From NCBI GenBank assembly GCA_963733945.1, contig CAVTFD010000040.1, positions 1 through 64,000 on the forward strand: 64,000 nt of DNA. The letters are read 5' to 3'. Of this stretch, positions 8,242 through 16,033 are shown one piece after another (position 1 is the stretch's first letter; each line of letters starts with the position of its first letter). The DNA comes from AP-15 sp963733945. Its GTDB lineage: Bacteria; Pseudomonadota; Alphaproteobacteria; ATCC43930; CGMCC-115725. The notes under the pieces were generated by a model. It was not told the DNA's origin, made no database searches, and saw nothing but the letters and a program-made list of their open reading frames with translations. Both the position numbers and the translations under genes were made by a program.

Positions 8242-9420
8242 ATGGTCCTCCCGGTCGGTCTCGCGCCCTATGCGTCGAAACCGGAGGAGTCTCGCGGGCG
8301 GCTCCATCCGGAACCGGAGCATGCGACCCGTTCGCCGTTTCAGCGCGACCGGGACCGCATCATTCATTCAACCGCGTTTCGCCGGCTGACACACAAGACG
8401 CAGGTCTTTGTTTATCACGAGGGCGACCACTACCGCACTCGGCTGACCCATAGCCTCGAAGTGGCGCAGATCGCACGCACGATCGCGCGCGTCCTCGGCC
8501 TTGACGAGGATCTTGCCGAAACAGTGGCGCTTGCCCACGATCTTGGGCACACCCCGTTCGGCCACGCTGGCGAGGAAGCCTTGAACGCCGAGATGGCGCG
8601 GTTCGGCGGCTTCTCGCACAATGACCAGACCTTGCGGATCCTGACCCGGCTCGAGCGCCGTTACGCCGAGTTCGATGGCCTTAACCTGACCTGGGAAGCG
8701 CTCGAAGGCACGGTCAAGCACAACGGCCCGCTGCGTGGCCCGGGGATCGACCGCCCGGTGCCGCCGGCGATCGCCGAATACGACCGCCGCCATCCGCTCG
8801 CCCTCGACACTTTCCCCGGACCCGAGGCGCAGGTCGCGGCACTCGCCGACGACATCGCTTACAACAACCACGACCTCGACGACGGGCTGCGCGCCGGGCT
8901 GTTCGTAGTCGCCGACCTCGCCGAGGTGCCACTGGTCGGGTCCGTCTTTCGCGAGGTCGCGTCGCGCTACGCGGACGTCGAGGAGCCGCGGCTGATCCAC
9001 GAATCGATCCGCCGGGTGATTGACCATATGGTCGCCGACCTGATCGATGAGACGCGCTCGCGGCTGAATGGAAGCGGGGCCAGGTCGGCCGCCGAGATCC
9101 GGGCGCTGAAGGCCCCGGTGGCGGCGTTTTCCGCCGAGATGCGCAAGAACGACCGCGCCCTCAAAGAATTTCTGTACGAGCGCATGTACCGCCACTATCG
9201 GGTCAACCGGATGAGCTCGAAGGCGCGCCGCGTGGTCCACGACCTGTTCACGCTGTATCTTGCCGAACCTGAATGCCTGCCGGGCGAGTGGCGGGGCTTG
9301 GCTGCCGGCCCCGACGACCCGCAAACCGCGCGCGTCGCCGCAGATTACCTTGCGGGCATGACCGACCGCTTCGCGCTCGACGAGCATCACCGGCTGTTCG
9401 ACGCTTACATGCCGACATGA
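8242..9420 (+). CDS. dgt: Deoxyguanosinetriphosphate triphosphohydrolase-like protein
   Basis: A 392-aa HD-domain enzyme from ATG 8242 (MVLPVGLAPYASKPEESRGR), preceded by AGAGAAAGG. It matches the type-2 dGTPase-like family, which splits dNTPs to nucleoside plus tripolyphosphate and so controls dNTP pools. The motifs are SPFQRDRDRIIHSTAFRRL (31-49), H70 (TRLTHSLE), H99-D100 (AHDLGHTPFGHAGE) and FSHNDQTLRIL. The C-terminal region NRMSSKARRVVHDLF is also typical. A dgt-like gene upstream of argS is common in alphaproteobacteria, which supports the call and the orientation. Two small genes (9458, 9727) separate it from argS here. Confidence 0.93.
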   Translation: MVLPVGLAPYASKPEESRGRLHPEPEHATRSPFQRDRDRIIHSTAFRRLTHKTQVFVYHEGDHYRTRLTHSLEVAQIARTIARVLGLDEDLAETVALAHDLGHTPFGHAGEEALNAEMARFGGFSHNDQTLRILTRLERRYAEFDGLNLTWEALEGTVKHNGPLRGPGIDRPVPPAIAEYDRRHPLALDTFPGPEAQVAALADDIAYNNHDLDDGLRAGLFVVADLAEVPLVGSVFREVASRYADVEEPRLIHESIRRVIDHMVADLIDETRSRLNGSGARSAAEIRALKAPVAAFSAEMRKNDRALKEFLYERMYRHYRVNRMSSKARRVVHDLFTLYLAEPECLPGEWRGLAAGPDDPQTARVAADYLAGMTDRFALDEHHRLFDAYMPT

Positions 9421-9457
9421 GTGACAGTGTTGGCTTGCTGCTGCCGGTTCGATCGGG

Positions 9458-9703
9458 GTGAAGCTCCACCCTCATGCCGTCGCTCGGATGCTCGAAAGAG
9501 GGGCAAGCGTGGAAGAAGTCGCCGCGACCGTTGATCAAGGAGAGCGATTTGCCGCCAAATTTGGCCGACAAGGATTTCGTCGCAATTTCGCATTCAACGC
9601 GCTGTGGCGAGATCGGCTATACCATATGAAGCAAGTTGAGGTGTTCGCGACCCGAGAGGGCGATGACTGGTTGGTGATCAGCATCGTTGTCAAATATTTC
9701 TGA
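9458..9703 (+). CDS. Small DUF4258-type protein (possible toxin of a pair)
   Basis: An 81-aa protein starting at GTG 9458 (MKLHPHAVARMLERGASVEEV). The pattern HAVARMLERGAS...EVAATVDQGE followed by a beta-rich C-terminus (VEVFATREGDDWLVISIVVKYF) resembles DUF4258, a RelE/ParE-like fold predicted to include toxins. The adjacent gene at 9727 encodes a DUF2283-like protein, an arrangement often seen in toxin-antitoxin-like pairs. The ribosome binding site is weak. The function is not demonstrated: a pair kept between housekeeping genes could also be a domesticated regulator. Confidence 0.65.
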   Translation: MKLHPHAVARMLERGASVEEVAATVDQGERFAAKFGRQGFRRNFAFNALWRDRLYHMKQVEVFATREGDDWLVISIVVKYF

Positions 9704-9726
9704 GCAACCCTTTGGAGTGCAGGACC

Positions 9727-9975
9727 GTGCACCTCAGTTATGATCCTCGCCAAAACATCGCCTATCTCCGGCTCCGCGATTCGGCTGGGGTGCAGGTCGA
9801 GACCGTGCGATTGAGCGACGAGGTGAATGTCGATCTGGCCCCGGACGGAACCGTGTATGGAATCGAGCTTCTCAACGCCAACGATCAGCTTCGTGCCACC
9901 GATGGTGGGCACCTCGTGGTCGTCGACGAGGTGGCGGGGGGTCGGATCGAGGTTCCGTTACCGGAAATTGCCTGA
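9727..9975 (+). CDS. Small DUF2283-type protein (possible antitoxin)
   Basis: An 82-aa protein from GTG 9727. The frame opens at TTG 9712, but a GGAG at 9714-9717 is well placed for the GTG. The sequence VHLSYDPRQNIAYLRLRDS...VRLSDEVNVDLAPDGTVYGIELLNA is a good DUF2283 match. These are short beta-rich proteins usually encoded next to RelE-like or DUF4258 partners and sometimes proposed as antitoxins. It begins 23 bases after the partner gene. The pair may have been inserted between dgt and argS. Function is inferred only from family pairing. Confidence 0.7.
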   Translation: MHLSYDPRQNIAYLRLRDSAGVQVETVRLSDEVNVDLAPDGTVYGIELLNANDQLRATDGGHLVVVDEVAGGRIEVPLPEIA

Positions 9976-10020
9976 TTTCGGGCCCCGATTCCCGATGAAC
10001 GGCGCCTCTCGCCCTTCAAC

Positions 10021-11799
10021 ATGACCAATATTTTCAGCGATGTCCGCCGCCTCGTGCTGGCTACGCTCGACGATCTTGTGGCGGAGGGCGTGCTACCGTC
10101 GGGGCTCGATTTGGATCGGGTTGCGGTCGAGCCGCCGCGCGATCCAGCCCATGGCGATCTCGCCACCAATGCGGCGATGGTGCTGGCCGGCGCGGTCCGG
10201 GAAAATCCGATGGCACTGGCGGAACGGATCGGCGCTGCGCTGAATGGGCGTGAGCTGGTCACCGAGGACCACCACGGCCATGGTTTCACCGTCGCCGCGG
10301 CGCGTCCCGGGTTTCTGAACATCACCTTGGCGCCCGAAATCTGGCACGCACAGCTGCGCGCCATTCTGCGCACCGGTGCCGGTTTTGGCGATTCGGCAGT
10401 CGGCGCCGGCGAGAGGGTCAATGTCGAATTCGTCTCGGCCAACCCGACCGGGCCAATGCATGTCGGCCACGGAAGGGGCGCTGTGGTCGGCGATGCGCTC
10501 GCGGCGTTGTTGGCCAAGGCCGGGTTCCAAGTCGAGCGCGAGTACTACATCAACGACGCCGGCGCGCAGGTCGACATTCTCGCCCGTTCAACCCACCTGC
10601 GCTATCGCGAGGCCCTAGGCGAGGCGATCGGGCCGCTGCCCGACGGCTATTATCCCGGCGAATATCTGATCGAAACCGGCCAGGCGCTCGCCCGGCGCGA
10701 CGGGCGAAAATGGCTCGATCGTCCGGAAAGCGAGTGGCTCGGTCCGGTGCGCGACTTTGCCATTGCGCAGATGATGGCGCTGATCCGCGAGGATCTGGTT
10801 GTGCTCGGCGTGCGCCATGATCTTTTCGTTTCCGAGCGAGCTCTGGTCGAAGCCGGGACGATCGACGATTGCCTGATGGCCCTGGACCAGCGCGGCTTGA
10901 TCTACACCGGCGTGCTGGAGCCGCCAAAGGGCAAATTGCCTGACGATTGGGAACCGCGGCCGCAATTGCTGTTCCGTGCTACCGAATTTGGCGACGAAGT
11001 CGATCGTCCACTCAAGAAGTCGGATGGCTCGTGGACCTATTTCGCCGCCGACATCGCCTATCATCGTGACAAGTTCGCCCGCGGATTCGCCAATCTGATC
11101 GATGTCTGGGGGGCCGATCACGGCGGGTACGTCAAGCGCATGAAGGCCGCGGTGCGGGCGATGACCGACGGGGCGGCCAGCCTCGATGTCAAGCTGTGCC
11201 AGCTCGTCAATCTTTTCGACAAGGGCGCGCCGGTTCGGATGTCGAAGCGGGCCGGCACGTTCGTCACCCTGCGCGAGGTGGTCGATCAAGTCGGCAAGGA
11301 CGTCTTTCGCTTCATTATGCTGACCCGTAGGAACGACCACGCGCTCGATTTCGACTTTGCCAAGGTCACCGAGCAGTCAAAGGACAACCCGGTCTTTTAT
11401 GTGCAATACGCCCATGCCCGTGCGGCCTCGGTCATGCGACATGCGGCCGAGGCGTTCGCGCATGATCAACTTACCGATTTGGCGCTGGCCGAAACATCGC
11501 TCGACGAGCTCACCGACTCGGCCGAGATCGCGCTGATTCGCCAGCTGGCGCAGTGGCCGCGGCTGGTCGAGAGTGCTGCCGAGGCGCATGAGCCGCACCG
11601 CGTTGCGTTCTATCTCCAAGAGGTTGCCGCGCAATTCCACATGTTGTGGAACAAGGGCCGAGACGAGGCGACATTGCGGTTTATTCTCGCCTCCGACCCG
11701 GCGCTGACGCGCGCCCGCCTCGCTCTCGTCCGTGGCGCGGCCCTGGTCATCGCCTCCGGCCTCGCCGTGATCGGCGTCGAACCGGTCGAGGAGATGTAG
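10021..11799 (+). CDS. argS: Arginyl-tRNA synthetase
   Basis: A 592-aa class I aminoacyl-tRNA synthetase that charges tRNA-Arg with arginine. It has the N-terminal Add1 domain (1-110), the HIGH-like motif in NPTGPMHVGHGRG (141-153), the KMSKS-like motif RMSKRAG (406-412) and the C-terminal DALR anticodon-binding domain with the QYAHARAASVMRH segment. The length is normal. The stop is followed two bases later by the ATG of a SPOR-domain protein gene, the usual alphaproteobacterial arrangement. Confidence 0.97.
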   Translation: MTNIFSDVRRLVLATLDDLVAEGVLPSGLDLDRVAVEPPRDPAHGDLATNAAMVLAGAVRENPMALAERIGAALNGRELVTEDHHGHGFTVAAARPGFLNITLAPEIWHAQLRAILRTGAGFGDSAVGAGERVNVEFVSANPTGPMHVGHGRGAVVGDALAALLAKAGFQVEREYYINDAGAQVDILARSTHLRYREALGEAIGPLPDGYYPGEYLIETGQALARRDGRKWLDRPESEWLGPVRDFAIAQMMALIREDLVVLGVRHDLFVSERALVEAGTIDDCLMALDQRGLIYTGVLEPPKGKLPDDWEPRPQLLFRATEFGDEVDRPLKKSDGSWTYFAADIAYHRDKFARGFANLIDVWGADHGGYVKRMKAAVRAMTDGAASLDVKLCQLVNLFDKGAPVRMSKRAGTFVTLREVVDQVGKDVFRFIMLTRRNDHALDFDFAKVTEQSKDNPVFYVQYAHARAASVMRHAAEAFAHDQLTDLALAETSLDELTDSAEIALIRQLAQWPRLVESAAEAHEPHRVAFYLQEVAAQFHMLWNKGRDEATLRFILASDPALTRARLALVRGAALVIASGLAVIGVEPVEEM

Positions 11800-11801
11800 C
11801 C

Positions 11802-12593
11802 ATGTCCTATCATCTGGGACAGATCGACCCCGAGGAGCGGACCGGGCTCTATGCCGATCCGCGCGACGAGGAAGCCGATCCACCGCCGCGACGGGTTTTG
11901 AGGATTGTCGGGGCGCTGCTCATCATGGCGCTATTTGCCGGCGGTCTGTGGTTCGCTTATGTCGAGGGCGCACGGCACATGGCCGGGGCCGGCGGCAGCA
12001 GCGATATCCCGCTGATCCGCGCCGATACGCGGCCGATGAAGGTCAAACCGACCGAGCCGGGCGGCATGCCGATCCCCGACCGGGACATGCTGATCTATGG
12101 CCAGAACCGTCCGATGGTCGAGCATTTGTTGCCCCCGCCCGAACAACCGATGGCTTTGCCGGCGCCGCCGGTCCCGAAACCGGTGGTCTCGGCGTCTCGA
12201 GATGCGCCAACAACGCCCGCGCCATCAACGGGCGCGCCAGGCTCCGGAACACCTGCCGCGGCGACCCAACCGGAACAGTCAGCCGGCCTGCCGCCGACAA
12301 ATCCGCATCCGATGCCCTCGAAACCGGCGGAGGAACCAGGAACAGCGGGAGGGGTGCGGCTTCAGCTCGGTGCGGTGCGCAGCGAGGGAGTGGCGCGCGA
12401 AGAATGGGCGCGCATCAAGCGCAGCAATCCGGATTTGCTTGGCCGCCTGACGGCGGTGGCGATTCGCGCCGACCTCGGCGACAAAGGCATCTATTACCGT
12501 ATCCAGGCCGGGCCGGTCGGGGACCCGGCGACCGCTGAACGGCTCTGCGGCGAGCTGAGGCAGCGCCACCTGCCGTGCATCATCGTCAGATGA
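11802..12593 (+). CDS. SPOR-domain membrane protein
   Basis: A 263-aa bitopic protein from ATG 11802. It has a cytoplasmic N-terminus (MSYHLGQIDPEERTGLYADP), one membrane helix at about 33-53, a long Pro/Ala-rich periplasmic linker (about 100-180) and a C-terminal SPOR domain (about 185-263, LQLGAVRSEGVAREEWARIK...YRIQAGPVGD). SPOR domains bind denuded septal peptidoglycan, so the protein should act at the division site. It follows argS by two bases and precedes nagZ, scpA and scpB, a conserved alphaproteobacterial neighbourhood. The linker has low complexity and is probably unstructured. Confidence 0.92.
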   Translation: MSYHLGQIDPEERTGLYADPRDEEADPPPRRVLRIVGALLIMALFAGGLWFAYVEGARHMAGAGGSSDIPLIRADTRPMKVKPTEPGGMPIPDRDMLIYGQNRPMVEHLLPPPEQPMALPAPPVPKPVVSASRDAPTTPAPSTGAPGSGTPAAATQPEQSAGLPPTNPHPMPSKPAEEPGTAGGVRLQLGAVRSEGVAREEWARIKRSNPDLLGRLTAVAIRADLGDKGIYYRIQAGPVGDPATAERLCGELRQRHLPCIIVR

Positions 12594-12640
12594 ATGACGC
12601 CGGCTTCATCCATCAACATTGATGCCGGCGCTCTGAGAAC

Positions 12641-12670
12641 TGTCATTGCCGGAGCTGACCCGGCAATCCA
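12641..12670. repeat. Short REP-type inverted repeat
   Basis: TGTCATTGCCGG and CCGGCAATCCA flank a short AGCTGA centre. This is the core of the widespread alphaproteobacterial REP sequence (GTCATxxCCGG...CCGGxxATCCA). It sits in the 163-base gap between the SPOR gene and nagZ, so it is likely a single diverged copy. No terminator-like T run follows. Confidence 0.6.
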
Positions 12671-12756
12671 TCTTCAGCCCAGCCGCCTGGGACCGTCCGC
12701 AGAGGCCAGGGCCGGCGGGTGCGAAGGTATGATCAGGTGAGAGAAAGAGCTTTGTC

Positions 12757-13788
12757 TTGACAGACCCGACACCCAAGGGACGACCGCGCGCGGTAATTCT
12801 CGGTTGTGCCGGTGAGGAATTGAGCGCCGCCGAGCGCCGCTTTTTTGCCGATGCCGACCCGTTGGGCTTTATCTTGTTTCGGCGAAATTGCCGTTCCCGC
12901 GATCAGGTTTGCGAGCTGGTCAAGGCGTTGCGCGGCTGCGTCGGGCGTGCCGACGCGCCGGTTCTGATCGACCAAGAGGGCGGACGGGTTGCGCGCCTGC
13001 GGCCGCCCGAATGGCGGCTATATCCATCGGCCACCCGCATCGCTTCGTTGCCGGACCCAACCGCGCAGCAAGCAGCCCGGCTCGGCGCCCGGCTTATAGC
13101 TGACGATCTCGCCCGGCTCGGCGTTACCGTTGCCTGCTTTCCGGTGCTCGACCTGCCGGTTGCCGGGGCCGATTTGGTGATCGGCGATCGCGCCTATGGC
13201 GTAGAACCGGAGCGGGTCGCTCGTCTCGGCCTGGCGGTGTGCGAGGGGCTGATCGAAGGCGGCGTGCTGCCCGTCCTCAAGCACATTCCGGGGCACGGCC
13301 GCGCCGGCGTCGACAGCCATTACGCCTGCCCAACCATCGAAACCGATCACGACGAGCTGTCGCGCACCGATTTCGCCCCGTTCCGCGCGCTCGCCGCGAT
13401 GCCTTGGGCGATGACCGCCCATATCGTCTATCGGGCGATCGATCCGACTGCGCCCGCGACTCTTTCGGCGCGGGTGATCGCCGAGATCATTCGCGGCGAG
13501 ATCGGCTTTGACGGTGTGCTGGTATCCGACGATTTGTCGATGAGAGCATTGGGCGGCGCCCTCGGCGAGCGAGCGCAACGGGCGCTCTACGCCGGCTGTG
13601 ATCTGGCGCTCCATTGCAACGGCGACCCTGCCGAGATGGAAGAGATCGTAGCGGCGATCGGTCCGATATCGCCTCTGGCGGCAGCGCGCCTCGCACGGAG
13701 TGAGGCGATGCGGCACGCCCCGATCGAGTTTGATCGGCCGGAAGCCGAGCGCCGGTTCGATGCGTTGCTGGCGAGGGAAATGAGTTAG
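12757..13788 (+). CDS. nagZ: Beta-N-acetylhexosaminidase (GH3), peptidoglycan recycling
   Basis: A 343-aa GH3 enzyme that removes GlcNAc from anhydro-muropeptides in the cytosol. It has the catalytic-loop signature LKHIPGHGRAGVDSHYACP (from K175), the VLVSDDLSMRAL segment with the nucleophile Asp at 258/259, and DQEGGRVARLRPPEW for sugar binding. The apparent start is TTG 12757 (MTDPTPKGRPRAVILGCAG), with a GAGAAAGAG stretch upstream. No closer ATG fits the domain start. It is part of the argS to scpB block and 14 bases before the M50 protease gene. Together with the SPOR, MltB, RlpA and carboxypeptidase genes, it makes the window rich in peptidoglycan functions. Confidence 0.95.
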   Translation: MTDPTPKGRPRAVILGCAGEELSAAERRFFADADPLGFILFRRNCRSRDQVCELVKALRGCVGRADAPVLIDQEGGRVARLRPPEWRLYPSATRIASLPDPTAQQAARLGARLIADDLARLGVTVACFPVLDLPVAGADLVIGDRAYGVEPERVARLGLAVCEGLIEGGVLPVLKHIPGHGRAGVDSHYACPTIETDHDELSRTDFAPFRALAAMPWAMTAHIVYRAIDPTAPATLSARVIAEIIRGEIGFDGVLVSDDLSMRALGGALGERAQRALYAGCDLALHCNGDPAEMEEIVAAIGPISPLAAARLARSEAMRHAPIEFDRPEAERRFDALLAREMS

Positions 13789-13802
13789 GAGCTTTGGGCA
13801 GG

Positions 13803-14483
13803 ATGAACCTCGTGGACGTGAGCACTTTGGTGGCGCCGGCTGTGATCGCTATTACGCTCCACGAAGCCGCGCACGGGTTCGTAGCTCACCGCCTCGGCGA
13901 TGACACCGCGTTGCTTGCCGGTAGAGTCTCTTTCAACCCGCTTAAGCACATAGACCCCCTCGGTACGATAATCTTGCCGGCACTTCTCTTATGGTCTTCG
14001 CACGGCCGGTTTATGTTCGGATATGCGAAGCCGGTGCCGGTCAATTTTGGCCGATTGCACAACCCGCGCCGGGATATGGTTTGGGTCGCACTGGCCGGGC
14101 CGGGGACGAATGTGCTGCTCGCGATTGCTTCGTCCCTACTATTTTATGGTGTGGGTTTTGCTCCGCCGAACGCCGTTCGATGGTTGGAGCAAAATCTCGC
14201 GAATTCGCTCCAATTCAACGCATTGATTTGCGTCTTCAACATGCTGCCGTTGCCGCCTTTGGACGGCGGCCGGGTCGCGGTCGGCCTGTTGCCGCGGCCG
14301 CTCGCCTATCCGCTCGCCCGGCTCGAACCCTACGGCATGCCGATCCTGCTGGTGTTGATCTTCGTGCTGCCTTGGATCGGCGCGCAGATCGGCGTCAATC
14401 TCAATATCCTCGCCTATGTGATCGGCGTGCCGATGCAGGCCCTGATCAACTTCGTGCTGACCCTGACCGGACAGGGCGGATGA
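13803..14483 (+). CDS. Site-2 protease family (M50) membrane metalloprotease
   Basis: A protein of 226 aa from ATG 13803 (MNLVDVSTLVAPAVIAITLHEAAHGFVA); an in-frame TTG at 13794 is less likely. The zinc-binding HEAAH lies at 20-24 inside a membrane helix, and the third ligand lies in NMLPLPPLDGGRV. Five or six hydrophobic segments make this a compact site-2 protease without a PDZ domain, cutting within the membrane. The substrate is unknown. Its stop overlaps the scpA start (ATGA), and this M50-scpA-scpB order is typical of alphaproteobacteria. Confidence 0.93.
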   Translation: MNLVDVSTLVAPAVIAITLHEAAHGFVAHRLGDDTALLAGRVSFNPLKHIDPLGTIILPALLLWSSHGRFMFGYAKPVPVNFGRLHNPRRDMVWVALAGPGTNVLLAIASSLLFYGVGFAPPNAVRWLEQNLANSLQFNALICVFNMLPLPPLDGGRVAVGLLPRPLAYPLARLEPYGMPILLVLIFVLPWIGAQIGVNLNILAYVIGVPMQALINFVLTLTGQGG

Positions 14484-15325
14484 GCGATCCCACCCTTGAC
14501 TGGGACGCTCCCCCGCCTCGCGTGCGGGGAGAAGGCGTGCGAGAGGAGCGGCGCGCGCCGGCCGAGCAACTGGTGCTCGACCTCGACGGCTATGAGGGGC
14601 CGATCGACCTGTTGCTGTCCTTGGCGCGCGAGCAAAAGGTCGATCTCGCGAAGATCTCGATCCTGGCGCTGGCCGATCAATACCTGGCTTTTATCGACCG
14701 GCAGCGGCAATTGCGCCTGGAGATAGCCGCCGATTACCTGGTCATGGCGGCGTGGCTGGCCTATCTGAAATCGCGGCTGCTGCTGCCGCAACCGCCGCAG
14801 GAAGACGAGCCAGAGGCAGCCGAGGTCGCCGCCGCACTGGGGCATCGCCTCAAGCTCCTGGAGGCGATGCAGACCGCCGGCCGAAGGCTGATGGGCCGCC
14901 CTCGCCTCGGCCATGATTTCTTTCTGCGCGGCATGCCCGAAGGCCTGGCGACGGTGGCGGTGCCAGTTTGGCGGCTCGATCTTTACGAATTGCTGCGCGC
15001 CTATGGCGACGGCCGCCGACGGAGCACTGCGGCGGTGCTGACGATCGAGCTGTCGGTGTTTCATTCGATCGACGACGCGCTGAAGCGCCTGGCGCGCTTT
15101 CTCGGCCGAATGCCCGACTGGCGCGAGCTGACGCGCTTTCTGCCGGACGAACGCGGCGGCGAGGAGCTGCGCCGCTCCGGCTTGGCGGCGACCTTTGCCG
15201 CCGCACTCGAACTTGCCCGAGACGGCAGGGTCGAGCTGCGCCAGGACCGCGCCTTCGGCCCGATCTATCTGCGCAGTCCGCCCTCGGCGGCGCTGCGAAG
15301 AGGAGGCGAGGGGGTTCGCCGGTGA
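14480..15325 (+). CDS. scpA: Segregation and condensation protein A
   Basis: A 281-aa kleisin that bridges SMC heads and recruits ScpB for chromosome condensation. Evidence is the signature LDGYEGPIDLLLSLAREQKVDLAKI (about 37-61), an alpha-helical middle (ADYLVMAAWLAYLKSRLLLP) and a C-terminal winged helix. The start at ATG 14480 overlaps the previous stop. Residues 10-27 (WDAPPPRVRGEGVREERR) are absent from ordinary ScpA and correspond to a hairpin-forming repeat at 14511-14556, so the N-terminal extension seems to be a translated repeat. The stop overlaps the scpB GTG. Confidence 0.95.
   Translation: MSDPTLDWDAPPPRVRGEGVREERRAPAEQLVLDLDGYEGPIDLLLSLAREQKVDLAKISILALADQYLAFIDRQRQLRLEIAADYLVMAAWLAYLKSRLLLPQPPQEDEPEAAEVAAALGHRLKLLEAMQTAGRRLMGRPRLGHDFFLRGMPEGLATVAVPVWRLDLYELLRAYGDGRRRSTAAVLTIELSVFHSIDDALKRLARFLGRMPDWRELTRFLPDERGGEELRRSGLAATFAAALELARDGRVELRQDRAFGPIYLRSPPSAALRRGGEGVRR
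14511..14556. repeat. Hairpin repeat inside the 5' end of scpA
   Basis: CCCCGCCTCGCGTGCGGGG followed by AGAAGGCGTGCGAGAGG resembles the GC-rich REP at 19293-19316 (CCCTCGCCCGC / GCGGGGGAGGG). It falls in the scpA reading frame without breaking it and adds a Pro/Arg/Gly-rich stretch before the conserved domain. Confidence 0.5.
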
Positions 15326-15897
15326 GCGAGCGGGCGCAGCAAATTCGGCTCATCGAGGCGCTGTTGTTCGCGGCCGGTGAACCATTGACCGAGGAAATGC
15401 TCGGGCGGCGCCTCGATGATGTGGCCGATCTGCGGGACCTCCTGGGCGAGCTTGCCGAGCATTACGCCGGGCGCGGGGTCAACCTCGTGCGGCTGGCCGG
15501 CGGCTGGGTGTTACGCACCGCGCCCGATCTCGCCGGCTCTTTGCTCATCGAACGGACGGTTGTCCGCAAATTGTCGCGCGCCGCGGCCGAGACTCTGGCG
15601 GTGATCGCCTATCACCAGCCGGTCACCCGCGCCGAAATCGAGGAAATCCGAGGGGTCGGCCTCGGCAAAGGCACTATCGACAACCTGATGGAAGCCGGCT
15701 GGGTCCGCCCCAAGGGTCGCCGCATGAGCCCCGGTCGGCCGCTGTTGTGGGTCACGACGCCGGGCTTTCTCGCCCATTTCGGCCTCGACACTTTGCGCGA
15801 CCTGCCCGCCATCGACGAATTGCGCGTTACCGGCCTGCTAGACCTGACCCCACCGGCTCTCAGCGAAGTCGCGCCAGAGCCGTCGGGTATCTCGTGA
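15322..15897 (+). CDS. scpB: Segregation and condensation protein B
   Basis: A 191-aa protein from GTG 15322, overlapping the scpA stop (GTGA). It has the two winged-helix domains of ScpB: QIRLIEALLFAAGEPLTEEML at the start and the very conserved ETLAVIAYHQPVTRAEIEEI and GVGLGKGTIDNLMEAGW in the second. It dimerises, binds ScpA and regulates SMC ATPase during chromosome segregation. It is the last gene of the plus-strand block; a hairpin lies 26 bases downstream. Confidence 0.96.
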   Translation: MSERAQQIRLIEALLFAAGEPLTEEMLGRRLDDVADLRDLLGELAEHYAGRGVNLVRLAGGWVLRTAPDLAGSLLIERTVVRKLSRAAAETLAVIAYHQPVTRAEIEEIRGVGLGKGTIDNLMEAGWVRPKGRRMSPGRPLLWVTTPGFLAHFGLDTLRDLPAIDELRVTGLLDLTPPALSEVAPEPSGIS

Positions 15898-15923
15898 GGC
15901 GGTTCGTCGTTCCCCCCATCTTC

Positions 15924-15972
15924 CCGGCGCAGGCCGGGACCCATGTGAGCCATGGGCACCGGCCTGCGCCGG
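15924..15972. repeat. Inverted repeat after scpB (terminator or REP)
   Basis: CCGGCGCAGGCC and GGCCTGCGCCGG form a perfect 12-bp stem, with an inner CCCATG/CATGGG pair. There is no T run, so it is more likely a REP-type repeat than an intrinsic terminator. It could still end both convergent transcripts. Confidence 0.6.
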
Positions 15973-16033
15973 TGTTACGAGAAGAGGTTTCGTTTCGTCA
16001 GAAATGATCCACGGGCAGCACTGGAGAGTTTCG

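Noticed and set aside
15924..15972. Rho-independent terminator after scpB
   Set aside because: Strong stem but no T run; kept as a repeat.
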